Shown in pieces: positions 32,552-40,789 of a stretch of DNA of 64,000 nucleotides (position 1 is the first letter of the stretch; each line of letters opens with the position of its first letter). Origin of the DNA: JARYGU01 sp033795365 (lineage in GTDB: Bacteria > Pseudomonadota > Alphaproteobacteria > Rhizobiales > Rhizobiaceae). The notes below the pieces were generated by a model. That model ran no database searches and had not been told where the DNA came from. It was given only the letters and a program-made list of their open reading frames with translations. A program made the position numbers and the translations under genes. The DNA lies in contig JARYGU010000002.1 in NCBI GenBank assembly GCA_033795365.1, forward strand, positions 248,001 to 312,000. The letters are read 5' to 3'.

Positions 32552-34594
32552 CTATTTGCGCAGGAGGCCGCTCGATGGCTTCTTCAGGAGCTGTTCGCGG
32601 ATGGAGGGTTGCTCACGCCGCGGTTCAGCTCCTGCCCCGCCGAAAGCGGGAGCGGGCCGTGCCTGGGCGCGGTGGAGATCGGATGGCTCCCGGCCGAGCG
32701 GCGGCTCGGAGTTCAATTCCCGGCGCAGCGCTTCGAAGCGGTCATAGGCCGACACTCCGGGAAGCATATCCGGCCGATAGGGCTCCACGGCAGGAGAGGC
32801 CGGCCTTTGAGCCTGCTCGCCATAGTCTTCCTCGTCTTCGTAGACCGCATCCTCGTATCCGGGCATCACCGCAGCGGGCGCCTCTTGCGGCGACGCGAGG
32901 AAGGCGTTCTGGAAACCGGAAATGTCGGGCCCGGACATGGCACGCATGCGCGTGACGATCGAGCGGAGATCGACCGTGTTCGGCGTGTCGTCGCCGGCCT
33001 TCGCGCCCGTTCCGTTCGCTTTCGGAAGCCGGTTGGCGGCGACGCGCGAAAAGCGCATGCGCATCGGCACGGCCACCGCCTCGCCGAAGGCGATCGCCTC
33101 GCCGTTGCCGATCGAGGAAATGAAGCTCGTGGTGGAGGACGAGGAGTTCGGAATGGCGGAGCGGATGATCTCCTGGTCGTAGTCGTTCGCAAGCCGCATG
33201 GCGAAGATCGTCGAGCATTGGGAAAGGATGGTCGGATCTAGTTCGCCGGGGCGCTGCGTTATGATGCCGAGCGAAACGCCGTATTTGCGGCCTTCCTTCG
33301 CGATGCGCGCGATGGCTTGCCGCGTCGGCAGGAAACCGAGCTTCGGATCGGCCGGGACATAGCGGTGCGCCTCCTCGCAGACGACCAGCATGTGTACCCC
33401 GCCTTCGCTCCAGAGACCGATTTCGAACGCCATGCGGCAGAGGACGGAAGCGACGGAGTTCACGATCTCCGAAGGAATACCCGCGAGCTGGAAGGTGGTG
33501 ACCGGCTTGCCGTCTCCGGGAATCCGGAAGATGCGTGCGACCGTATCGAGGATCGTGTCCGTGATGGTGTTCGAGGAGAACATGAAATGGTAGCGCGGGT
33601 CGTTGATCGCCGACATGATCTTGACCTTAAGCGACCGCAGATGCGGCTTTTCCGCTCGGCCCTCGAGGCGGCCTATGCGCTCGTCGATCAGAGCCAGCAG
33701 GTCGGCGATGCGGAAGGGCACGGGCGTGTCGGCGGTGATCGAGCTCTTCTCGGACGCCCTTCGCATCAGCCCCGATTCCGCGGAGCCGCGGAAGGCTTTC
33801 TTTGCATCCGGAATGAGATCGCGGAGAATATCCATCTCCTCCGGTACGGGCGGGCGTCCCCTGAAGATGACTTCTGCGAATTCTTCGAGCCGGAAAAGCC
33901 AGAACGGCAGGTCCAGCGTATCCGTGTCGATGATGATCGCCAGATCGCCGAAGGCTGCGGCGAATTCGTTGTGCGGGTCGAGGATCAGCACGCGCAGCTT
34001 CGGATCCGCCTGGATCGCCTTGTGCAGGAGAAGCGCGACCGCGGTGGACTTGCCGACGCCGGTGGTCCCGACGACAGCGAAGTGCTTTTCCAGCATCGAC
34101 GGGACATGGATGGTCGCATCCAGCGTCTCGTCCTGGGTCAGCTTTCCGATCGTGCAGACGTCGTCCTTCCGGGTATCGTAGACCTTCGCGAGATCCGACG
34201 CGCGAATCCGGTGCGCGATCGCGCCGAGATACGGATAATCGGTGATGCCGGCGGAAAATTCCTCCCGCCCGTCCGGACCGACATGAACTTCGCCGAGCAG
34301 TTCCACCTCGATGCGGAAGATCGTATCTGCGTTTTCGGACCAGCTCTCCTCGTCCGTCGCCATGGAGTAGACGAGCGCGACGATGCGGTTTTCACCGACG
34401 GAAATGGAAATCAGACGGCCGACCGACCACAATTCCGTCAGCGAGGTCTGGCCTTGTTCGGCGACGGCGCTGATGGTTGCACGCGAACCGTTGCATGCCA
34501 CGACACGGCCGAGGAGACGGTTCCCCGGCACCAACCCGTCCCGACGATCCTGTTCTCCGGCGACGATCGAGGTTTGAAGATCATTGTTCAGCAA
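32552..34594 (-). CDS. Chromosomal HerA-like ATPase (DUF87)
   Basis: Product of 680 residues. An N-terminal HAS-barrel domain (GNRLLGRVVACNGSRATISA) precedes the HerA ATPase core with Walker A VVGTTGVGKSTAVALL, Walker B MLVVCEEAHRYVP, and IAKEGRKYGVSLGIITQRPGEL. The C-terminal 130 residues are low-complexity, acidic and Pro-rich (YEDEEDYGEQAQRPASP). The TTG start at 34594 has AAGGAG nine bases upstream; longer frames overlap the ilv promoter side. No NurA nuclease or SIR2 gene is adjacent. It appears to be the conserved chromosomal version in these bacteria, perhaps for DNA repair or segregation, and is not part of the defence pair at 5546-8328. Confidence 0.88.
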   Translation of the reverse strand: MLNNDLQTSIVAGEQDRRDGLVPGNRLLGRVVACNGSRATISAVAEQGQTSLTELWSVGRLISISVGENRIVALVYSMATDEESWSENADTIFRIEVELLGEVHVGPDGREEFSAGITDYPYLGAIAHRIRASDLAKVYDTRKDDVCTIGKLTQDETLDATIHVPSMLEKHFAVVGTTGVGKSTAVALLLHKAIQADPKLRVLILDPHNEFAAAFGDLAIIIDTDTLDLPFWLFRLEEFAEVIFRGRPPVPEEMDILRDLIPDAKKAFRGSAESGLMRRASEKSSITADTPVPFRIADLLALIDERIGRLEGRAEKPHLRSLKVKIMSAINDPRYHFMFSSNTITDTILDTVARIFRIPGDGKPVTTFQLAGIPSEIVNSVASVLCRMAFEIGLWSEGGVHMLVVCEEAHRYVPADPKLGFLPTRQAIARIAKEGRKYGVSLGIITQRPGELDPTILSQCSTIFAMRLANDYDQEIIRSAIPNSSSSTTSFISSIGNGEAIAFGEAVAVPMRMRFSRVAANRLPKANGTGAKAGDDTPNTVDLRSIVTRMRAMSGPDISGFQNAFLASPQEAPAAVMPGYEDAVYEDEEDYGEQAQRPASPAVEPYRPDMLPGVSAYDRFEALRRELNSEPPLGREPSDLHRAQARPAPAFGGAGAEPRREQPSIREQLLKKPSSGLLRK

Positions 34595-34731
34595 ACGCGG
34601 GACACTCCTTGCCGTCAAACGCGGACCATAGCGAATCCGGCTTAACAAGATGTTTCCTAAGGACGCGCTCCTGCTCGGGCGAAGCCGCCGGGCGCTCGAG
34701 GTTCTGTCGCGAGACGGGACAACGAAACGCA

Positions 34732-34760
34732 TTGACGACCGGCGTCTTTGTGGTTATCAA
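34732..34760 (+). promoter_or_regulatory. Promoter of the ilv attenuator transcript
   Basis: TTGACG (34732-34737) and TATCAA (34755-34760) are separated by 17 bases, a good sigma-70-type match. The expected start of transcription near 34767 leaves at most a few bases before the leader ATG at 34769, so the leader would be translated without a normal ribosome binding site. Confidence 0.65.
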
Positions 34761-34768
34761 TCGCCTCC

Positions 34769-34828
34769 ATGAAAAATCACGTCGCAATCATTCTCGTGGT
34801 GGGAACGCGCATGGGCAGGGTGGTGTAA
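34769..34828 (+). CDS. Ilv leader peptide (attenuation)
   Basis: A 19-codon frame encodes MKNHVAIILVVGTRMGRVV, with nine branched-chain residues: two Ile, one Leu and six Val. It lies immediately after a good promoter and before nested hairpins and a U-tract terminator, 114 bases ahead of ilvB. This is the classical layout of ribosome-mediated attenuation: stalling at Ile, Leu or Val codons when charged tRNAs are scarce would prevent terminator formation. There is no binding site because the predicted transcript starts only one to three bases before the ATG; rhizobial TrpL is reported to be leaderless in a similar way. Confidence 0.82.
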   Translation: MKNHVAIILVVGTRMGRVV

Positions 34829-34853
34829 CCACCCGGCGAAAGCACCCATGCGC
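34807..34853 (+). promoter_or_regulatory. Pause/anti-terminator hairpins of the ilv attenuator
   Basis: GCGCATGGG (34807-34815), inside the leader frame, pairs perfectly with CCCATGCGC (34845-34853). Within it GGGTGGT (34818-34824) pairs with ACCACCC (34828-34834). A ribosome stalled or released on the leader would decide whether the outer stem forms. Confidence 0.75.
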
Positions 34854-34861
34854 GACAAGCA

Positions 34862-34884
34862 GGCTCCGGAAGGGGCCTTTTTTT
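34862..34884 (+). terminator. Intrinsic terminator of the ilv attenuator
   Basis: GGCTCC (34862-34867) pairs with GGGGCC (34872-34877, one G-U pair) around a GGAA loop, followed by seven T residues (34878-34884). It lies 58 bases before the ilvB start and would stop transcription when branched-chain amino acids are plentiful. Confidence 0.85.
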
Positions 34885-34942
34885 ATGCCCTTGAACAAGC
34901 TAATCACCCTTTCAAACTGAAGAAACAGACGGAAACATTCCG

Positions 34943-36721
34943 ATGAGCGAGACAGACAACCAGATGACGGGGGCGGAGATCGTCCTGCAGGCGCTGAGGG
35001 ACAACGGCGTCGAACACATCTTCGGCTATCCCGGCGGCGCCGTACTGCCGATCTACGACGAGATTTTTCAGCAGGACGATATCCAGCACATCCTGGTGCG
35101 GCACGAGCAGGGCGCAGGCCACATGGCCGAAGGCTATGCGCGTTCGACAGGAAAGGTCGGCGTCATGCTGGTCACTTCCGGACCGGGCGCCACCAACGCC
35201 GTGACGCCTCTCCAGGACGCGCTGATGGATTCGATCCCGCTCGTCTGCATTTCCGGACAGGTTCCGACGACGCTCATCGGGTCGGATGCCTTCCAGGAAT
35301 GCGACACGGTCGGGATCACGCGACCCTGCACGAAGCACAACTGGCTCGTGAAGGACGTGAACGATCTGGCGCGCATCATCCATGAAGCCTTCCGCGTCGC
35401 CCAATCCGGCCGCCCGGGGCCGGTCGTCGTCGACATCCCGAAGGATGTTCAGTTCGCGACCGGCACTTATGTTCCCCCGTCCGCCACGCCGACCCAGAAG
35501 AGCTATCATCCGAAGACGCAGGGCGATCCGCGGCGTATCCAGGAAGCTGTCGAACTGATGAAGACGGCCCGCCGGCCGGTCATCTATTCCGGCGGCGGCG
35601 TCGTCAATTCCGGCCCCGAAGCCTCCCGGCTCCTGCGCGAACTGGTCGAGATCACCGGCTTTCCGATCACCTCCACGCTGATGGGGCTGGGCGCCTATCC
35701 GGCATCCGGGAAGAACTGGCTCGGCATGCTCGGCATGCACGGGACCTACGAGGCGAACATGGCGATGCACGACTGCGACGTCATGATCTGCATCGGTGCG
35801 CGGTTCGACGATCGCATCACCGGGCGGCTCAACGCCTTCTCGCCGAATTCGAAAAAAATCCATATCGATATCGACCCCTCCTCGATCAACAAGAACGTCC
35901 ATGTCGATATCCCGATCGTCGGCGATGTCGCCGCGACGCTCGAGGACATGGTCCGGCTCTGGCGGGCCGATACCAAGGACGGCGGCAAGGAGAAGCTGCA
36001 GGACTGGTGGGCGGGCATCGCAAAATGGCGGGCGCGCAACTCGCTCGCCTACAAGCCGAGCGACGACGTCATCATGCCGCAATATGCCATCCAGCGGCTT
36101 TATGAGCTGACCAAGGATCGCGACACCTATATCACGACCGAAGTCGGCCAGCACCAGATGTGGGCGGCGCAGTTCTACGGTTTCGAGCAGCCGAACCGGT
36201 GGATGACTTCCGGAGGGCTCGGCACGATGGGCTACGGCTTCCCGGCTGCGATCGGCGTGCAGGTCGCCCATCCGGAAAGCCTGGTCATCGATATCGCCGG
36301 CGACGCCTCGATTCAGATGTGCATTCAGGAAATGTCCTGCGCGGTGCAGTACAATCTGCCGGTCAAGATCTTCATCCTGAACAACCAGTATATGGGCATG
36401 GTGCGCCAGTGGCAGCAACTCCTGCACGGCAACCGCCTTTCGAACTCCTATACCGAGGCCATGCCGGATTTCGTCAAGCTCGCCGAAGCCTATGGCGGGG
36501 TCGGCCTTTCGTGCGAAAAGCCGGGCGATCTCGATGCGGCGATCAAGGAGATGATCGATGTCAAGCGGCCGGTGATATTCGATTGCAGGGTTGCGAATCT
36601 CGCCAACTGCTTCCCGATGATTCCTTCGGGCAAGGCGCATAACGAAATGCTGCTGCCGGACGAGGCGACCGACGAAGCGGTGGCCAACGCCATCGACGCC
36701 AAGGGTCGCCAACTCGTTTGA
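34943..36721 (+). CDS. ilvB: Acetolactate synthase, large catalytic subunit
   Basis: Product of 592 residues with the three thiamine-diphosphate enzyme domains. The catalytic glutamate lies in LVRHEQGAGHMAEGYAR (about residue 57). The FAD/quinone-like domain contains MLGMHGTYEANMAMHDCDV. The diphosphate-binding motif starts at IAGDASIQMCIQEMS and ends with ILNNQYMGMVRQWQ. It makes acetolactate or acetohydroxybutyrate, the first common step of Val, Leu and Ile synthesis. Expression is under the attenuator at 34732-34884. The small subunit gene follows 20 bases downstream. Confidence 0.97.
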   Translation: MSETDNQMTGAEIVLQALRDNGVEHIFGYPGGAVLPIYDEIFQQDDIQHILVRHEQGAGHMAEGYARSTGKVGVMLVTSGPGATNAVTPLQDALMDSIPLVCISGQVPTTLIGSDAFQECDTVGITRPCTKHNWLVKDVNDLARIIHEAFRVAQSGRPGPVVVDIPKDVQFATGTYVPPSATPTQKSYHPKTQGDPRRIQEAVELMKTARRPVIYSGGGVVNSGPEASRLLRELVEITGFPITSTLMGLGAYPASGKNWLGMLGMHGTYEANMAMHDCDVMICIGARFDDRITGRLNAFSPNSKKIHIDIDPSSINKNVHVDIPIVGDVAATLEDMVRLWRADTKDGGKEKLQDWWAGIAKWRARNSLAYKPSDDVIMPQYAIQRLYELTKDRDTYITTEVGQHQMWAAQFYGFEQPNRWMTSGGLGTMGYGFPAAIGVQVAHPESLVIDIAGDASIQMCIQEMSCAVQYNLPVKIFILNNQYMGMVRQWQQLLHGNRLSNSYTEAMPDFVKLAEAYGGVGLSCEKPGDLDAAIKEMIDVKRPVIFDCRVANLANCFPMIPSGKAHNEMLLPDEATDEAVANAIDAKGRQLV

Positions 36722-36741
36722 TGAGGAGATAGTTAAAGATC

Positions 36742-37314
36742 ATGAACGCACATCTTCAGCCGACGGGTTCGGCCTATTTCATCTCGAAGGAAACGGCGCT
36801 TGCCGAAAGCCATACGCTTTCCGTTCTCGTCGACAACGAGCCGGGCGTCCTTGCCCGGGTCATCGGCCTTTTTTCCGGCCGGGGATACAATATCGAAAGC
36901 CTGACCGTTTCGGAGACGGAGCATCAGGCTCATCTCTCTCGCATCACCATCGTCACGCGCGGAACGCCGCATGTGCTCGAACAGATCAAGGCGCAGCTGG
37001 AGCGGATCGTACCGGTCCATCGCGTCGTGGATCTTACCGTCCGGGCGAAGGATCTCGGCCATGAGCGGCCGCTCGAACGCGAACTGGCGCTGGTGAAGGT
37101 TTCCGGAACGGGCGATCATCGCGTGGAGGCGCTCCGGCTTGCCGATGCTTTCCGCGCGGCCGTCATCGACGCCAACACGGAGCATTTCGTCTTCGAGATC
37201 ACCGGCAAGGTTTCGAAGATCGACCAGTTCATCGCGATCATGAAGCCGCTTGGCCTCATCGAGGTCTGCCGCACCGGCATCGCGGCGATGAATCGCGGTC
37301 CTCAGGGGATGTGA
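36742..37314 (+). CDS. ilvH: Acetolactate synthase, small regulatory subunit
   Basis: Product of 190 residues with an N-terminal ACT domain (HTLSVLVDNEPGVLARVIGLFSGRGYNIESLTV, about residues 24-56) and a C-terminal ALS_ss domain (LERELALVKVSG to IAAMNRGPQGM). The ACT domain binds valine and gives feedback inhibition; the subunit also raises activity of the large subunit. It is co-transcribed with ilvB and therefore under the same attenuation. A GAGGAGATAG-type binding site lies upstream of the ATG. Confidence 0.96.
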   Translation: MNAHLQPTGSAYFISKETALAESHTLSVLVDNEPGVLARVIGLFSGRGYNIESLTVSETEHQAHLSRITIVTRGTPHVLEQIKAQLERIVPVHRVVDLTVRAKDLGHERPLERELALVKVSGTGDHRVEALRLADAFRAAVIDANTEHFVFEITGKVSKIDQFIAIMKPLGLIEVCRTGIAAMNRGPQGM

Positions 37315-37340
37315 GGACCGCCGATCGTCCCGCAAGACGG

Positions 37341-38186
37341 TCAGATCATCTCCAGTGGCTTCCTGCGCCGCGGCGGCGGGAAAGCGGCGTTCAGCGCCGC
37401 GGTGTCTTCGTCCGTAAGGTGGACATCGGCTGATGCCCGGTTCTGCCTTACGCGGTCCGGAGCGGCGGACTTCGGGATGGCGATTACGCTTTTCTCGGCA
37501 ATCAGGAAGGCGAGTGCTACCTGCGCCGCCGTCGCACCGTGCTTTTGCGCTATCCGCAGAAGTTCGGGATGGCGGAGCAGGCGGCCTTCGTCGAGCGGCG
37601 AATAGGCCATGATTGGAACACCTTTGTCCTGGCTCTGCGGCAGGAGATCGTATTCGATGCCGCGGCGGGCAAGATTGTAGAGCACCTGGTTGGCGGCGAC
37701 GTTCCGGCCGGCGGAAAGGCGTTCCAGTTCTTCCATGTCGTCCACATCGAAATTGGAAACGCCCCAGGCCGCGATCTTGCCGTCCTCCTTCAGGCGCTCG
37801 AAAGCCTCGACGGTCTCGGAAAGCGGGTAGCGCCCCCTCCAGTGCAGGAGATAAAGGTCGATCCTCTCCGCTGCGAGACGTTTCAGGCTGGCCTCGCAGG
37901 CGCGCACGGTGCCTTCACGGCTGGCATTGGAGGGCAGCACCTTGCTGACGATGAAGACCTCGTCCCGCCGTCCTTTGATAGCCTCGCCGACGACGCTTTC
38001 GGCGCCGCCGCTCGCGTACATCTCCGCCGTGTCGATGAGCGTCATGCCGAGATCGATGCCGATCTGGAGGCTCCGGATTTCCCCGGCGGCATTCGCACGG
38101 CTTTCACCCATGTGCCAGGTGCCCTGACCCAGCGCCGGCACGCTTCGGCCGTCGGGAAAAGAGACATTCGGCATCGCGTCGTCCAT
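37341..38186 (-). CDS. Aldo/keto reductase
   Basis: Product of 281 residues with the AKR barrel and its catalytic tetrad: Asp and Tyr in LIDTAEMYASGGAE, Lys in VFIVSKVLPS and His in DLYLLHWRGRYP. The NADPH site is near AIPKSAAPDRVRQN. It reduces small aldehydes or ketones; the substrate is unknown. The ATG at 38186 has GGAG six bases upstream, while the earlier ATG at 38198 would overlap that site. The gene is convergent with ilvH, 26 bases away, without an obvious strong terminator. Confidence 0.92.
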   Translation of the reverse strand: MDDAMPNVSFPDGRSVPALGQGTWHMGESRANAAGEIRSLQIGIDLGMTLIDTAEMYASGGAESVVGEAIKGRRDEVFIVSKVLPSNASREGTVRACEASLKRLAAERIDLYLLHWRGRYPLSETVEAFERLKEDGKIAAWGVSNFDVDDMEELERLSAGRNVAANQVLYNLARRGIEYDLLPQSQDKGVPIMAYSPLDEGRLLRHPELLRIAQKHGATAAQVALAFLIAEKSVIAIPKSAAPDRVRQNRASADVHLTDEDTAALNAAFPPPRRRKPLEMI

Positions 38187-38325
38187 TGTCGTCTCCATTC
38201 TTGTTCCGACCGCAGGGCGGACAAACCATCACTCTTCTGAATTGTCACTATGACAAGAATTGGCTGGTTGTTCCAAGCGGATGCGCTATCAGTGGGAAAA
38301 ATCGAACATTCGTCCGGCTTCGCAA

Positions 38326-38919
38326 ATGCAGATTGAAATCTTCCTCGCACTCCTGCTGTTCGCGTTCACGACTTCGATCACGCCGGGGCCGAACAATATG
38401 ATGCTCTTTGCCTCCGGCGTGAATTTCGGCTTCGTGCGGACGATTCCGCATATGTGCGGCATCGGCGCAGGATTCCTCACCTTGCTGCTTGCGGTCGGCT
38501 TTGGGCTCGGCGCACTGCTCGAAACCGTTCCGCTGCTCTATACGGCACTGAAATTCGCCGGCGGCGCCTATCTCCTCTGGATTGCCTGGAAGATCGGCAC
38601 GTCGCGTTCGCTCGCAGAGGGGCAAACGGGTGCAAGACCCATGACCTTTCTGGAGGCGGCGGCCTTCCAATGGATCAATCCAAAGGCCTGGGTGATGGCT
38701 GTCTCGGCCATGGCGACCTATACCGATGCGCAGAACTATACGGCGACCGTCCTCATCGTCGGCATCGCCTTTGCCCTGGTCAATTTTCCGAGCGTTTCCA
38801 CCTGGGCGGGTTTCGGCTCGGCGCTTCGCCAGTGGCTTTCCCATCCCGCCCGGCTCAAATGGTTCAATATCAGCATGGCGCTCCTGCTCGTTGCCAGTCT
38901 GTGGCCGATGCTGCGCTGA
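38326..38919 (+). CDS. LysE-family amino-acid exporter
   Basis: Product of 197 residues with six hydrophobic segments. The family signature SITPGPNNMMLFASGVNFG occurs near the N-terminus, followed by GAGFLTLLLAVGFGLGAL, FQWINPKAWVMAVSAM and LLLVASLWPML. Members export amino acids or related compounds such as homoserine lactones. The ATG at 38326 begins MQIEIFLALLL directly before the first helix; an upstream extension is hydrophilic and unlikely. It is divergent from the aldo/keto reductase gene, with 139 bases between them. Confidence 0.9.
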   Translation: MQIEIFLALLLFAFTTSITPGPNNMMLFASGVNFGFVRTIPHMCGIGAGFLTLLLAVGFGLGALLETVPLLYTALKFAGGAYLLWIAWKIGTSRSLAEGQTGARPMTFLEAAAFQWINPKAWVMAVSAMATYTDAQNYTATVLIVGIAFALVNFPSVSTWAGFGSALRQWLSHPARLKWFNISMALLLVASLWPMLR

Positions 38920-39000
38920 ATTCGTTTATTGATGCAGGATTGCCGGCAGCCGATCCGGCTGGAAAAGGTCTCGTGCCGAGCACCTTTGGAACAACCTGTC

Positions 39001-39771
39001 TCAGGTATCGAATTGCCGATAGCATTCCTCGGCGATCCGCTGCAGCTCTTCGCGTGAAATCTCGCCGGTGACCGCATAGCCGACCGGACCGTCGATCCAG
39101 TAGAAGGTCTCGATCGAGCCCGCGGATGAATAGCGGAAACTGGTATCGTGATTTTTCTCGTTGCGGCCGAGCATGACCGTCAGGCGCTGTCCGCCGGCAT
39201 TCTGGTACATGAAGAGCGCGCCGGGCCTGCCGTCGACGGGGATCAGGCGTCCGCCGACGAGAGCAAAACCGAAGGCGGAAAGATCCGGCACCGTCAATGG
39301 ATAATCGAGCCTCTTGCCGAGCCACTGAGCCAGATGATCCTCTTCATCCGCGCCCACTTCGACCGGGTGGCGGACCTCGCTGGCATAGATGAGGAATGCG
39401 GACCGGGCTTCGCCTGGAAGCGACGCTGCAACGGTTTCATCTCCGGCGGTCAGGGACGTGGCAAGGCTTCCTGAAATCACGCCTGAAGCGAAAAGAAGGG
39501 CGGCGGCAGCGACGCTTGCCCAGCGGTTCCTCAGGAAGATCGAACCTCGGCCCGAGTTGAGCATTTCGCGATCGGTGGGGCGGGACTGAAAGTCGGCTTC
39601 GAAGACCGTCCTGATTTTGCGGTTCTGTTCCATCCATCCGGCGACGAGTGCGGCATCGTCGGGATGATCGGCGAGCCAGGCTGCGACAAACGCCCGCTCG
39701 TCCGGCGGCAGCGCATCGTCGGCATAGGCGTGAAGTTCTTCTTCGCGGATGACCCGGCTTTCTTCGTTCAT
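39001..39771 (-). CDS. Anti-sigma factor, membrane anchored
   Basis: Product of 256 residues. The N-terminal ASD-like region (EEELHAYADDALPPDERAFVAAWLADHPDD, about 10-40) resembles anti-sigma domains but lacks the HxxxCxxC zinc motif. One helix (WASVAAAALLFASGVISGSLA, about 85-105) places the C-terminal domain in the periplasm, which includes VGGRLIPVDGRPGALFMYQNAGGQRL. It should hold the ECF sigma factor inactive until a periplasmic signal arrives. The start overlaps the sigma stop codon (ATGA, 39768-39771), the usual coupling for such pairs. Confidence 0.87.
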   Translation of the reverse strand: MNEESRVIREEELHAYADDALPPDERAFVAAWLADHPDDAALVAGWMEQNRKIRTVFEADFQSRPTDREMLNSGRGSIFLRNRWASVAAAALLFASGVISGSLATSLTAGDETVAASLPGEARSAFLIYASEVRHPVEVGADEEDHLAQWLGKRLDYPLTVPDLSAFGFALVGGRLIPVDGRPGALFMYQNAGGQRLTVMLGRNEKNHDTSFRYSSAGSIETFYWIDGPVGYAVTGEISREELQRIAEECYRQFDT

Positions 39772-40316
39772 GGCGCTCTCCTGAGCGGGATCACGTTGTC
39801 CTTTGCAAGTCGTTCGCCGAGCCGGCGGCGAGCGCGCGAGAGGCGCGACATCACCGTGCCCAAGGGAATGTCGAGCAGGGTGGCGGTCTCCTCGTAGCTG
39901 TAGCCTTCGACGACGATGAGCATCAGAACGGCGCGGCTGTCGGCGGAAAGGTCGTCCAGAGCGGCGCGCAGGCGCCTGCGCTCCAGCGGATCGCCGACGA
40001 TATCCGGCGCTTGCAGATCGTCGGCGGTCTCAATCTCGACCGTCGGACGGCCCGCGGCCGTGCGATGCCGGTTTCTGTGAAGATTGGTCATGATGGTGAA
40101 AGCCCAGGCGCGCAGATTGAAGCCGCGCCATTGCGTGCGGCTGAGGAGCGCCTTTTCCACGCAATCCTGCAGCAGATCCTCTCCATCCGCGTCGGTTCGC
40201 GAGAGGCTCTGCGAATAGCGTCGCAATGCCGGCACGAGAGCGAGCAGGGCGCCTTCGAACGAAGCCGACGCGGAGGCGCCGGCTTCGATTCCTTGCGGAT
40301 CAGGGATGCGCGGCAT
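39768..40316 (-). CDS. ECF RNA polymerase sigma factor
   Basis: Product of 182 residues with sigma region 2 (LRRYSQSLSRTDADGEDLLQDCVEKALL; FNLRAWAFTIMTNLHRNRHR, about 30-85) and region 4 (LDDLSADSRAVLMLIVVEGYSYEETATLLDIPLGTVMSRLSRARRRL, about 120-165). The ATG at 40316 has GGAGG eight bases upstream, and the start lies inside the last codons of the upstream COG4315-like gene (stop at 40300-40302). The three genes thus form an overlapping operon, so the secreted protein may be a target or part of the signal. No promoter motif of its own could be fixed. Confidence 0.9.
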   Translation of the reverse strand: MPRIPDPQGIEAGASASASFEGALLALVPALRRYSQSLSRTDADGEDLLQDCVEKALLSRTQWRGFNLRAWAFTIMTNLHRNRHRTAAGRPTVEIETADDLQAPDIVGDPLERRRLRAALDDLSADSRAVLMLIVVEGYSYEETATLLDIPLGTVMSRLSRARRRLGERLAKDNVIPLRRAP

Positions 40317-40671
40317 CCCATACGCCTCCAACGCCGTCGCCGGTCACATCGCCGCTTTTCTCGTCCTTCACCCAGAAATAGAGCGGCATTCCGTCCTTGG
40401 CCCACTGCATGGAGCCGTCTTTCCTCTCAACGAGCGAATAGCCGCCCTCCGCCTCGGCGCCTGCTTCGGCCAGAAATGGCGGCCAGTTCGCCGCGCATTG
40501 ATCGTAACAGTTGGAAACGCCCTTCGTGTCCTTGCGGAAGGTGTAGAGGGTCATCCCTTTTTCGTCGGCAATCACCTGGCCCTTGGCGGTATCGACCGTC
40601 TTGACGGGAGCAGCGAAGGCTTGTGTTGCCGTCAACAGCGAAAGGGCGGCAAGAAGCGTCAGCTTTTTCAT
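40300..40671 (-). CDS. COG4315-type secreted protein with Y-x-W/F-x-x-D motifs
   Basis: Product of 123 residues with a clean signal peptide (MKKLTLLAALSLLTATQAFA). The family repeat occurs twice: GMTLYTFRKD and GMPLYFWVKD, with Cys-containing SNCYDQCAANWPPFL between them. Such small secreted or lipid-anchored proteins are common in rhizobia and often sit with ECF sigma genes; their function is not established. Its last bases overlap the start of the sigma gene. The candidate -35 GGGAAC at 40702-40707 lacks a matching -10. Confidence 0.88.
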   Translation of the reverse strand: MKKLTLLAALSLLTATQAFAAPVKTVDTAKGQVIADEKGMTLYTFRKDTKGVSNCYDQCAANWPPFLAEAGAEAEGGYSLVERKDGSMQWAKDGMPLYFWVKDEKSGDVTGDGVGGVWDAAHP

Positions 40672-40789
40672 CGGTTTTTTCCTGTCATGTTGATCATGGA
40701 AGTTCCCGCAGCACGCGGCTACCGACGTTAGACACCTGTCAGGTCGACTTTATTCCCTTATTCGCAAAAGAAAACGGATGTCGGCGTCC

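Noticed and set aside
32552..34594. Second HerA gene considered part of the defence module
   Set aside because: It has no SIR2 or NurA neighbour and sits among core genes, so it is treated as the chromosomal version.
34904..36712. Minus-strand frame of 602 codons opposite ilvB
   Set aside because: Arg/His/Asp-rich composition typical of antisense reading of a high-GC gene. ilvB is unmistakable on the plus strand.
40702..40707. GGGAAC as an ECF-type -35 before the COG4315 gene
   Set aside because: No matching -10 element at the right distance was seen.
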